A stretch of 50,028 bases of DNA from Acidobacteriota bacterium. Its GTDB lineage: Bacteria > Acidobacteriota > UBA4820 > DSQY01. Below are positions 26,722-34,344 of this stretch, one piece after another (positions within the stretch are counted from its first letter, which is position 1; every line of letters starts with the position of its first letter). Under the pieces are notes generated by a model. It searched no databases and had not been told where the DNA came from. It was given only the letters and a program-made list of their open reading frames with translations. A program made the translations under genes and the position numbers. The stretch is taken from the NCBI GenBank assembly GCA_021813555.1, contig JAKAKG010000062.1:1-50028 (forward strand), given 5' to 3'.

Positions 26722-28457
26722 TGCTCGGGAACGAGGCGGTGGCGCGCGGGGCCTGGGAGGCCCGGGCCGCCTTCGGCTCGGGGTATCCCGGCACCCCCAG
26801 CACCGAGATCCTGGAAGCGCTGTCCACCTATCCCGACGTGACCGTGCAGTGGGCTCCCAACGAGAAGGTGGGCTACGAGGTGTGCATGGGCGCCAGCCTG
26901 GCCGGTGTGCGCGCCCTGGTCACCATGAAGCACGTGGGCCTCAACGTGGCGGCCGACCCCTTCTTCTCCTCGTCGTACATGGGCGTCAACGGCGGCCTCG
27001 TGGTCGTTTCCGCCGACGATCCCGGCATGGCCAGCAGCCAGGACGAGCAGGACAACCGCTCCATGGCCCGGGCCGCCAAGGTCCTCATGGTGGAGCCCTA
27101 CGACGCGGAAGAGGCCCGGTGGATGACGCGGGAGGCCTTCGCCCTCAGCGAACGGTTCGATTCGCCCGTCCTGGTTCGGATGACCACCCGCGTGTGCCAT
27201 CACACGGGCGTGGTGCACCCCGCGGAGCGCGCCGAATGGGCATCCAAGGGGTTCATCAAGGACATCCCCAAATACGTCCTTCTGCCCAGCCACGCCCGTT
27301 TGCGGCGGGCCAAGGTGGGAGAGCGCCTCGAGAAGGCCCTGGCCTTCGCCGAGCAAAGCGATCTGTGGAATCCCATCTTCAAGGGCTCTTCCGAGATCGG
27401 CGTGATCACCTCCGGCGTGAGCTTCGGGTACGTCCGAGAGACCATGCCCGAGGCCTCGGTCCTCAAGCTCGGCATCACGAACCCCCTGCCCATGGAGCGC
27501 ATCCGGGCCTTCGCCAAGACGGTCAAGAGGCTCGTCGTGGTGGAGGAGCTGGAACCCTACGTCGAGGAGGCCGTCCGCGCCGCGGGGCTGGCCGTGGAGG
27601 GGAGGAGCCTCCTGCCCGACACGGGCGAGCTGAATCTCCCCCTCGTGGAGAAGGCCCTCCTGGGCAACGCTCAAGACCAGATCACCGTGGACATGGCCGG
27701 CGTCAAGGTCCCCGGCAGGCCGCCGACCCTCTGCCCCGGATGCAGCCACCGCGGCATCTTCACCCTCTTCCGGGACATGAAGCTCCGGGTCATGGGCGAC
27801 ATCGGGTGCTACACCCTCGGGGCGCTCAAGCCCCTGGCGGCCATGGACGCGTGCATGTGCATGGGCGCCAGCGTGGGCATGGCCGAAGGCCTCGAGATGT
27901 TCGGCGGGCCCAAGGAGAAGGGCAAGACCGTGGGCGTCATCGGCGACTCCACCTTTTTCCACTCGGGCATTCCGGGCCTCATTGACATGATCGTCCACGG
28001 CAGCCACGCCACCCTCGTCATCCTGGACAACCGGTGGACCGCCATGACCGGAGGCCAGCCCCACCCCGGTACGGGCAAGGACATCCACGGCGCCGACGCC
28101 CCCCGGCTCAACGTGGCTGAGGTCTGCAGGGCCCTCGGCGTGAAGCGCGTCCGGGAGGTGGATCCCTACGACCTGGAGGCCACCCGGGCCGCGCTGGAAG
28201 AGGAGCTGGCTGCTCCCGAGGTCTCCGTGGTGGTGGCCGTGGCCCCGTGCCTCCTGGGCGGGCGCATCCCCAAAGGGGAACCCGTGTCCATCGACCTGGA
28301 CCTGTGCAACCGCTGCGGCGCCTGCATCCGCGTGGGGTGCATGGCGATCCACGAAAAGGACGGCTTCCCCGATGTGGATCCGGATCTCTGCGGCGGTTGC
28401 GGCGTGTGCGAACAGGTGTGCGAGCCGGGCGCGATCGTGCTTCCCTCGGGGAAGTGA
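26709..28457 (+). CDS. iorA: Indolepyruvate:ferredoxin oxidoreductase, alpha subunit
   Basis: 582 aa. Thiamine-diphosphate enzyme that decarboxylates aryl pyruvates (indolepyruvate, phenylpyruvate, hydroxyphenylpyruvate) to aryl-acetyl-CoA, reducing ferredoxin. Opens with LMLGNEAVARGAWEA and GYPGTPSTEI typical of IorA. The TPP domain has CPGCSHRG, GDIGCYTLG and the GDSTFFHSG to NRWTAMTG region. The C-terminal ferredoxin domain carries two 4Fe-4S sets, CNRCGACIRVGC and CGGCGVCEQVCEPG. Uses GGAGGA 5 nt upstream of the ATG, translationally coupled to buk. Confidence 0.95.
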   Translation: MPKLMLGNEAVARGAWEARAAFGSGYPGTPSTEILEALSTYPDVTVQWAPNEKVGYEVCMGASLAGVRALVTMKHVGLNVAADPFFSSSYMGVNGGLVVVSADDPGMASSQDEQDNRSMARAAKVLMVEPYDAEEARWMTREAFALSERFDSPVLVRMTTRVCHHTGVVHPAERAEWASKGFIKDIPKYVLLPSHARLRRAKVGERLEKALAFAEQSDLWNPIFKGSSEIGVITSGVSFGYVRETMPEASVLKLGITNPLPMERIRAFAKTVKRLVVVEELEPYVEEAVRAAGLAVEGRSLLPDTGELNLPLVEKALLGNAQDQITVDMAGVKVPGRPPTLCPGCSHRGIFTLFRDMKLRVMGDIGCYTLGALKPLAAMDACMCMGASVGMAEGLEMFGGPKEKGKTVGVIGDSTFFHSGIPGLIDMIVHGSHATLVILDNRWTAMTGGQPHPGTGKDIHGADAPRLNVAEVCRALGVKRVREVDPYDLEATRAALEEELAAPEVSVVVAVAPCLLGGRIPKGEPVSIDLDLCNRCGACIRVGCMAIHEKDGFPDVDPDLCGGCGVCEQVCEPGAIVLPSGK

Positions 28458-28493
28458 CCGGGCCGGCGGCGCCATTGCTCATAAGGGACGATC

Positions 28494-29084
28494 ATGGAGA
28501 TCACCAATATTCTCTTCGCGGGCGTCGGGGGACAGGGCATCTTGACGAGCAGCCGCATCCTGGCCCTGGCCGCGGTGCACGCGGGCCTGGACGTGAAGAT
28601 GAGCGAGGTCCACGGCATGGCCCAGCGCGGGGGCAACGTGGACACGCACGTGCGCATCGGCCATAAGGTTCCTTCCTCGCTCATCCCCGAGGGGGCGGCC
28701 CATTTCGTCGTGGCCTTCGAGAAGCTGGAGGCCCTTAGGTACATGCACTTCCTCAGGCCCGGCGGCACGGCCTTCGTGTGCCCCCAGGAGATCCACCCCC
28801 TCGCCCTGAACCTGCGCAAGGACGAGTCCTACGTGAAGGACGTGGACGCGGTCCTCCGGGCGCACGCGCCCAACCTCGTGTGGGTGGACGCGGTGTCCAT
28901 GGCCAAGGAGGCGGGGGACCTTCGCATGGTGAACGTGATCCTCCTCGGGGCCCTCTCCACGCGCTTGTCCATGAAGGAGGAGGACTGGGAGGCGGCCATC
29001 CGCGAGCGCTTCTCCGCCAAGGTGCAGGAGGCCTGCCTGGCCTCGTTCAAGAGGGGGATCGCCTATGTCTCCGCGCCTGTCTGA
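28494..29084 (+). CDS. iorB: Indolepyruvate:ferredoxin oxidoreductase, beta subunit
   Basis: 196 aa gamma-type subunit of the 2-oxoacid oxidoreductase family: ILFAGVGGQGILTSSRILA, then EVHGMAQRGGNV, both hallmark stretches of IorB. It completes the IorAB heterodimer with CoA-binding function. Starts 36 nt after iorA and its last 20 nt overlap the ptb start, so the four genes form one tight operon. Confidence 0.95.
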   Translation: MEITNILFAGVGGQGILTSSRILALAAVHAGLDVKMSEVHGMAQRGGNVDTHVRIGHKVPSSLIPEGAAHFVVAFEKLEALRYMHFLRPGGTAFVCPQEIHPLALNLRKDESYVKDVDAVLRAHAPNLVWVDAVSMAKEAGDLRMVNVILLGALSTRLSMKEEDWEAAIRERFSAKVQEACLASFKRGIAYVSAPV

Positions 29085-29979
29085 TTTCAGCGCCGTCGTC
29101 GCCACGGCCTGCCGCAAGGGCCCCTTCACCGTCGTGGTGGCCTGCGGCCACGACCCGGCGGCGCTGAGCGCCCTGGCCGCCGCCGAGGAGAAAAACCTTG
29201 CTCGGGGCATCCTCGTGGGAGATCCGGGCCTCATCGGACCCGCCCTCGACGCCATGCCCGTGCGCCTTCGCGATTGCGAGATCGTGGACGCCCGCGACGA
29301 GGCCTCCGCGGTCCTCAAGGCCGTGGAGCTGGTGCGCGGAGGCCAGGGGCAGATCCTGCTGAAAGGCAAGACCCAGACGGCCACTCTCCTCCACGCCGTC
29401 CTGGACCGGGAGGCGGGCCTTCGCACGGGCCGCCTGCTGTCCGACGCCTTTCTCTTCGAATACCCCGCCAAGGACGGCAGGCGCCTGGTGTGCATCACGG
29501 ACGGGGGCATCAACCTCCAGCCCGATCTCACGGCCAAGAAGCAGATCCTCGAAAACGCCGTGAACCTCTACCATCACCTCGGCTACAGCCGCCCCCGCGT
29601 GGCGTGCCTCTCGGCCGTGGAGACGGTCCTGCCAGGCCACGGCCCCAGCAACGACGCGGCGGCCCTGGCGCGCATGGCTCACGGCGGCCAGATCACGGAC
29701 TGCGAAGTGGAGGGCCCCCTCAGCCTGGACCTCTCCATCTCTCCCGAGGCGGTGGCCAAGAAGGGCCACACGGGCGAGGTGGCGGGCCGCGCCGACGTCC
29801 TCCTCTGCCCCGAGATCATCTCCGCCAACCTCCTGGCCAAGTCCACCACCTACTTCGCGGAGTACCGCCTCGCCCACGTCATCATGGGCGCAACCGCGCC
29901 CGTGCTCATCCCCAGCCGCTCCGACACGTCCGACGCCAAGATGCTCTCCATCGCCCTGGGCGCCCTCACCGTCCGCTGA
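29065..29979 (+). CDS. ptb: Phosphate butyryltransferase-type acyltransferase
   Basis: 304 aa. Converts acyl-CoA plus phosphate to acyl-phosphate plus CoA. Recognisable by the phosphotransacetylase/Ptb fold: LLKGKTQTATLLHAVLDRE, the SDAFLFEYP segment, VVETVLP-like AVETVLPGH, GPLSLDLSISPEA and VLLCPEIISANLLAKS. Together with Buk it makes ATP from the CoA thioester made by IorAB. GAGGGGGA lies 6 nt before the ATG, which is inside iorB. A GC-rich imperfect hairpin follows at ~30004-30030 and may end the operon. Confidence 0.93.
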   Translation: MSPRLSDFSAVVATACRKGPFTVVVACGHDPAALSALAAAEEKNLARGILVGDPGLIGPALDAMPVRLRDCEIVDARDEASAVLKAVELVRGGQGQILLKGKTQTATLLHAVLDREAGLRTGRLLSDAFLFEYPAKDGRRLVCITDGGINLQPDLTAKKQILENAVNLYHHLGYSRPRVACLSAVETVLPGHGPSNDAAALARMAHGGQITDCEVEGPLSLDLSISPEAVAKKGHTGEVAGRADVLLCPEIISANLLAKSTTYFAEYRLAHVIMGATAPVLIPSRSDTSDAKMLSIALGALTVR

Positions 29980-30013
29980 GCCGGCCCCGCGGGAACGGCC
30001 CGCGCGGGAGCCC

Positions 30014-30042
30014 TTGAGGGCCTCCCGGGATGCGTGTACACT
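30014..30042 (+). promoter_or_regulatory. Sigma-70-type promoter of the NYN gene
   Basis: TTGAGG, 17-bp spacer, TACACT preceded by TG. Predicted start ~30049. Confidence 0.5.
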
Positions 30043-30089
30043 CACCTCGACCATTGCCCGTGACAGAGATTGAACCCAAGGAGAATGCC

Positions 30090-30668
30090 ATGTCCGAGAA
30101 GTCTCTCCTCCTCATCGACGGCGGCTACCTCGATTTCCTCCAGCGCAGCTTCGGCTCCCCCAGGCTCGATTACGGCCGCATGGCCAACGCCATCTGCGCC
30201 CATTTCAACTGGACCCTCCTACGCTGCGTCTACTTCAACTGCCTGCCCTACCTCTCGGGCAACCCCTCGCCCGAGGAGCAGGAGGCCTACCGCAAAAAGG
30301 ACGGCTTCTACCAGCGCCTCCAGAAGCTCGACCGCTTCGAGGTGAAGCTCGGCCGCCTCGCCTACCGGGGCATGGACGAGCTTTCGGGCAAGCCCGTGCT
30401 GGAGCAGAAGCAGGTGGACGTGCTCCTCGCCATCGAAATGGTCTACGCCGCCGCCCGCCGAAGCGTGGACAACATCATCCTCCTCAGCGGCGACGGCGAT
30501 TTCCTCCCCGCCCTCGAACTCGTCAAGCGCGAGGGCCTCGCCTTCGCCCTCGCCCACGGCCCCCGCAGCGGCTCCCAGCTCACCGTCCAGGAGGGCCTCT
30601 GGGAAGCGGCCGACCTCCGCCTCACCCTCGACATGGGATTCCTCGAACCCCTCCTCCGCGAAGGGTGA
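30090..30668 (+). CDS. NYN-domain (LabA/DUF88-like) putative nuclease
   Basis: 192 aa PIN-like fold protein. The three acidic strands of NYN/LabA proteins are visible: LLLIDGGYLDF at the N-terminus, KQVDVLLAIEMVYAA in the middle and NIILLSGDGDFLPALELVKREG near the end. This supports a metal-dependent RNase role, by family knowledge only. AAGGAGA lies 5 nt before the ATG at 30090; an upstream in-frame start at 30030 overlaps the promoter. The gene stands alone with its own promoter, followed by a repeat tract. Confidence 0.82.
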   Translation: MSEKSLLLIDGGYLDFLQRSFGSPRLDYGRMANAICAHFNWTLLRCVYFNCLPYLSGNPSPEEQEAYRKKDGFYQRLQKLDRFEVKLGRLAYRGMDELSGKPVLEQKQVDVLLAIEMVYAAARRSVDNIILLSGDGDFLPALELVKREGLAFALAHGPRSGSQLTVQEGLWEAADLRLTLDMGFLEPLLREG

Positions 30669-30726
30669 GAAGCGGATCGACACAGAGGAAATTCGCTACG
30701 GAGGCACGGAGGACGCGGAGAAAAAT

Positions 30727-30806
30727 CGAGATGAGGAGATGAGGAAATGGCGAGATGGGGAAATGCCGAGATGAGGAAATGAGGAGATGGGGAGATGGGG
30801 AGATGA
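30727..30806. repeat. GAGATGRGG tandem tract
   Basis: About nine imperfect copies of a GAGATGGG / GAGGAAATG unit in the spacer after the NYN gene. No ORF with coding character; part of the intergenic simple-sequence set. The rest of this ~250-bp gap holds the hairpin at 30852. Confidence 0.75.
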
Positions 30807-30851
30807 GCGCGCGGATGGCTCCTCCGAAGGCCGCCATCCAATCATCCGTAG

Positions 30852-30873
30852 CGGCCGATGCTCGCATCGGCCG
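30852..30873. terminator. Perfect hairpin between convergent genes
   Basis: CGGCCGATG, loop CTCG, CATCGGCCG: 9-bp perfect stem between the NYN gene (+) and the M50-like gene (-). No U-run follows on either strand, so it may be a factor-dependent end or an RNA-stabilising stem. Confidence 0.45.
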
Positions 30874-30923
30874 AACCCATCGGCGCGCCACCGCCTTATT
30901 CAAGTTTGTTCTGAGACGCCACA

Positions 30924-31547
30924 CTAGTTCAGTGCGGCGCCGCTTTGCTGGCCAGGCCGCCTTCCTCTCATGAGGAGGTACCCTACGGTCCCTAGGGCGG
31001 CTGAGCACAGCGCAGCGCCTGCTCCGTAGACGGCGGCGCCGCCGAACAGGGCAGTCATTTCCTGGAAATCGCCCTGATTCCAGACCACGAAGCCCGCGAA
31101 ATTGCTCACGATGTCAAAGAGAGGGCGCAGGCAGAAGAGCATCAGAAGCATCGCCGTAAGGAATGGGCCCTTCTTGCCCGGCGCGCGCAGGAGCAATATG
31201 CCCACCAGGAGCGACACGAGATCGAGCACGTAGGGCGCGGGCACGCTGACGGCGCCTTGCCCCCAGGTCATCTTCGGGGTATGGACATAGGCCACCCAAT
31301 CGCCTTGCCAGACATGAGGGATGAGGCGAACCTCTGTGATCTGTACTCCGGTCAGCAGGCATCCGAGATAATGCGACCCTTCATGGAAGCTCACATTCGT
31401 CACATACCAGACGGCGTAAATGACCAGGATGGATAAGACCTCATATGTCCTGGATTTGTTCTCCCGCCGCAGGAGCACCACCAACGGCACGATGACGCAG
31501 AGCATCATGCAGACAAAACCAAGCGCGAATCTGTCACCGTTGCCCAT
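30924..31547 (-). CDS. Small M50-like membrane protein with HExxH motif
   Basis: 207 aa, about five hydrophobic segments. Within TM2 region it reads SFHEGSHYLGCLLTG (H55, E56, H59), the zinc-binding HExxH followed by a Gly/Leu helix as in M50 intramembrane metalloproteases. The second M50 motif (NxxPxxxLDG) is not seen; a PAPYVLDLVS segment (~105) could provide the third ligand. GC content is visibly lower than neighbours (about mid-50s percent), suggesting later acquisition. No strong ribosome site within 10 nt of the ATG. Bordered by a repeat tract and a hairpin spacer. Activity is unproven. Confidence 0.55.
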   Translation of the reverse strand: MGNGDRFALGFVCMMLCVIVPLVVLLRRENKSRTYEVLSILVIYAVWYVTNVSFHEGSHYLGCLLTGVQITEVRLIPHVWQGDWVAYVHTPKMTWGQGAVSVPAPYVLDLVSLLVGILLLRAPGKKGPFLTAMLLMLFCLRPLFDIVSNFAGFVVWNQGDFQEMTALFGGAAVYGAGAALCSAALGTVGYLLMRGRRPGQQSGAALN

Positions 31548-31725
31548 GGCGTCGGTCCCCCCTCCGGCGTCATTGTCTCACGATCTGCCGGCGGACAGCC
31601 CAAGCGCCCGCGCATCGTCCGAACTGGGCAAGATGTTTGCCGTGGCTGGCCGCCGGTTTTTCACACACTCACGATTTCCTGACGCTTTCGTCGGAGCGCC
31701 CCCCTCCGAAGGCGGCGGTGTTCTC

Positions 31726-31751
31726 CCAGCCAACAGCCAACAGCCAACACC
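31726..31751. repeat. AGCCAACAG tandem tract
   Basis: Three copies of the 9-nt unit AGCCAACAG just past the outer-membrane protein stop. The same unit recurs in the tract at 35588-35702. Confidence 0.65.
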
Positions 31752-31758
31752 CGCCTTG

Positions 31759-32715
31759 TCAGAACCGGTAGCTCACTCCGACGGAGAGGAGATGCCTGGG
31801 TTCGAGCTGGTAGCCGGTGACGCGCTGGTAGACGGGAATCTGGAGGAAGGCGAAGAGCTCGAGGTCGGGCCCGATGCTGGCGGTGAGGCCGGGGCTGAGG
31901 TAGGCGAGGGTGGCGCCGCTGTTGGGGGTATCGGCGTGGGCGCCGGTCTCGGGTTTTTCGGCGCGGAGGTTGAGCTGGAGCTGGGGGGTGAGGGCAGCGA
32001 AGCCCGTGTAACGCACGCCTCCGCTGAGGTTCAGCGCGTTGCCGGGGCGGAACCCGTCCTTGCTGCCCGTGGGGATCTGGGCCAGGGCGGAGGCGAAGTA
32101 GCCCCAGGCGGGGGCGAGGGCGCCAAATTTGTAGGCGCCCACCAGGAGGTCCGTGGTCCCCGTGCCGAGCTGCAGTCCCCGGTCCACCGTCTCGCCCCTT
32201 GCGGGGCCGCGGGAGAAGGTGTCGCCGATGCGGCCCGTGGGGAGCTTGAGGCCGAGCTGGAGGCCGAAGGACCGGTCCTTGCTGAATCCCTGGTAGCGGC
32301 CCAGGAGCCACACGTCGCCCGGGCCCGAACTGCGGGAAAAGGACGGGGCCGCCGTATTCTCGGCCACGGTGGCGTGGGTGCGGTCCGTGACGGGGATGAG
32401 GGCGCTGACGCTCCAGTCGGGCGTGGGGCTGTAGCAGAGGTCCGCGAGGAACGTGCGGCTGATGGTCCAAAGCTGGATCTCCTGGCTCGCGGGATAGGCG
32501 ATCTTGGCCTTGTCCACCGTGCCCGTGCCCGTCCGAAGCTGGTCCTGGTCGATGTAATCGAAGCGCAGGTTCACGTTGAAGCCCGTGCCGAACTGGTAGC
32601 CCTGGCTCGCCCAGTCCGAGTTGAGGCTGCACCCGCAGATCCCGCAGGCGAGGGCTGCGGGGGCGAGGGCGGAAAAGGCCATGGCGAGGGCCGCGCGGAG
32701 GACGTGAGCGTTCAT
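31759..32715 (-). CDS. Outer-membrane beta-barrel protein with Cys-rich N-terminus
   Basis: 318 aa. Signal peptide cleaved near ALACG, so the mature protein starts with CGICGCSLN: three cysteines in CxxCxC spacing. The rest is alternating strands with aromatic girdles and a terminal Phe (GVSYRF), the BamA-recognised end of a barrel. Sequence features (NLRFDYIDQDQ, TGRIGDTF, TGSKDGFRPGN) resemble transporter/OmpA-like DUF families found near metal-handling genes, so a heme, copper or other metal-linked function is possible but unproven. Three ATGs are consecutive (32721, 32718, 32715); AGAGG is best spaced to 32715. Confidence 0.72.
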   Translation of the reverse strand: MNAHVLRAALAMAFSALAPAALACGICGCSLNSDWASQGYQFGTGFNVNLRFDYIDQDQLRTGTGTVDKAKIAYPASQEIQLWTISRTFLADLCYSPTPDWSVSALIPVTDRTHATVAENTAAPSFSRSSGPGDVWLLGRYQGFSKDRSFGLQLGLKLPTGRIGDTFSRGPARGETVDRGLQLGTGTTDLLVGAYKFGALAPAWGYFASALAQIPTGSKDGFRPGNALNLSGGVRYTGFAALTPQLQLNLRAEKPETGAHADTPNSGATLAYLSPGLTASIGPDLELFAFLQIPVYQRVTGYQLEPRHLLSVGVSYRF

Positions 32716-32775
32716 CATCATGCCTCTTCAACAGCGTGAAGCCACAACTCATGCCATGACAGGCGTTGAAGGGTC

Positions 32776-32784
32776 TTTATACCA
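32776..32784 (-). promoter_or_regulatory. Extended -10 promoter candidate for the outer-membrane protein gene
   Basis: Minus strand TGG-TATAAA, about 55 nt before the ATG, in the 81-bp gap after the solute-binding-protein gene. No clear -35. Confidence 0.4.
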
Positions 32785-32796
32785 TAACGGGCGTGC

Positions 32797-34344
32797 TTAT
32801 CGGCGGTGGACCTTGGGGAGGAAGCTGAAGTTGCCGTCGGGGGGCAGCTCCACCCCCTCCACGTCCTTCTGGGTGACGCACACGGCGTCGGGATACCAGA
32901 GGCTGATGTAGGGCGCGTCCCGGGCCAGGAGGCGCTGGACCTTCGCGTAGACGGCCTTGCGGCGCTCCAGGTCCGCGTCCCGAGCGCCCTCCTCCAGCAG
33001 GCGGTCCACCTCGGGGCTGCTGTATCGTCCCCGGTTGAGGCCGTCGGGCGGAAAAGCCCGGGAGGAGAAGCGGAGGCGGAACCCGTCCGGGTCCGTCACC
33101 CCCACCCAGGTTAGGCCGAAGGCGTCGAAGTCTCCGCGCCGCACGTCGCCGTAAAAGGTGCCCCACTCCAGGGATTGAATCTGGACGTCCACGCCGATCT
33201 TGGCCAGGTCTTGGGCGGCGGCCACGGCGATTTGGCGGGAGACCTTGTTCTCGGAAGTTTTATAGGAGAGCCGGAACCGCACGCCTCCGGCCCCGCGCGG
33301 AAGCCCCGCCGCGTCCAGAAGGCGCTCCGCCTCGGCGGGGGCGAAGGGAACGGGCCCGCCGGCAGGATCGTAGGCCCAGTGTTCGGGGCAGAGCAGGCCC
33401 GTGGCGGGGCGCGCGAAATCCCGGAGGATGTAATGGATGATGGCGCCGCGGTTCACGGCGAGGGCGAGGGCGCGGCGCACCTCGGGCCGGTCCAGCGGGG
33501 GCCGGGAACAGTTCAGGCCGATGTAGGCGTAGCTGGCGCCCGGGGCGCGGTACAGGGGGTAGCCGTGGGCGGCGAAGTAGGCCAGGGAGTCGGGAGGGAG
33601 GTCGTTAACCACCATGTCCACGCTCCCGCGCCGCATCTCCAGCCCGCGCACCACGGGATCGGGGATGACCTTGAAGGCCACGGTGGCGCTCGCGGCCCGC
33701 CGGACGGCGTAGGGGTTGCGCTCGAACACGAGCCACAGGCCTCTGTCCCAAGACGTCAGGCAGTAGGGGCCCGCGCCCACGGGCGGCGCCTCGGGGACGT
33801 GGCCCGCGGGGACGATGCCGATGTTCAGGCCCGAGAGGAAGGCGGCGCAGGGCTCCCGCAGTTCCACGTCCAGCTCGTAAGGGGAGGGAACGGCGATGGA
33901 GGCGATGCGGTCCAGGTCGCCCTTCTTGAAGGAGGCCACGGCGCCCGTGCGCACCGAATCCAAGGTGTACGCGGCGTCCCGGGCCGTCAGTTCCCTCCCG
34001 TCGGAAAACCGGATGCCGCGCCGCAGGAGGAAGCGGTAGCTGGTGGGAGAGGGCTGGGACCAGGATTCGACGATGTCGGGCACGGGTTTGAAATCGGGCC
34101 CTATGGTGAAAAGGCCCCGGTAGAGGAGCCGGAAGGCGCGGTCCGCGGCCACGTCCGATCCCACTCGCGGGTCCAGGCTCCCCGGGTCCTGCTCCACTCC
34201 GACCACGAGCTCCGCCTTGCGGGGAGCCCGCCCGCACCCCGACAGCAACAGGGAAAGGAGGAACACGGCGAGGGCTGCCAGGAGGAGCCTGCGTCCGAGG
34301 CTTGAGCGGTGGAGGCCGCCCAGGGCCCTGTTACGGGGCCTCAT
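32797..34344 (-). CDS. Peptide/muropeptide-type solute-binding lipoprotein (SBP family 5)
   Basis: 515 aa, DppA/OppA/MppA fold. Lipoprotein signal with lipobox LLSGC (C37). Family landmarks: GVEQDPGSLDPRVGSD, ADRAFRLLYRGLF, W/F-rich FLLRRGIRFSDGRELTARDAAYTLDSV, VRRALALAVNRGAII and the C-terminal YAKVQRLLARDAPYISLWYPD. Its ATG lies inside the end of anmK (14-nt overlap), so they are one operon; that points to uptake of cell-wall peptides or anhydro-muropeptides (MppA-like) rather than general dipeptides. No permease or ATPase genes are in the window. Confidence 0.85.
   Translation of the reverse strand: MRPRNRALGGLHRSSLGRRLLLAALAVFLLSLLLSGCGRAPRKAELVVGVEQDPGSLDPRVGSDVAADRAFRLLYRGLFTIGPDFKPVPDIVESWSQPSPTSYRFLLRRGIRFSDGRELTARDAAYTLDSVRTGAVASFKKGDLDRIASIAVPSPYELDVELREPCAAFLSGLNIGIVPAGHVPEAPPVGAGPYCLTSWDRGLWLVFERNPYAVRRAASATVAFKVIPDPVVRGLEMRRGSVDMVVNDLPPDSLAYFAAHGYPLYRAPGASYAYIGLNCSRPPLDRPEVRRALALAVNRGAIIHYILRDFARPATGLLCPEHWAYDPAGGPVPFAPAEAERLLDAAGLPRGAGGVRFRLSYKTSENKVSRQIAVAAAQDLAKIGVDVQIQSLEWGTFYGDVRRGDFDAFGLTWVGVTDPDGFRLRFSSRAFPPDGLNRGRYSSPEVDRLLEEGARDADLERRKAVYAKVQRLLARDAPYISLWYPDAVCVTQKDVEGVELPPDGNFSFLPKVHRR

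Noticed and set aside
29990-30030. Firm Rho-independent terminator for the ptb operon
   Set aside because: Stem is imperfect (bulged) and without a U-run; overlaps the -35 of the next gene, so not listed separately.
30727-30806. CRISPR array
   Set aside because: Units are 8-9 nt, contiguous and degenerate with no unique spacers; no cas genes nearby.
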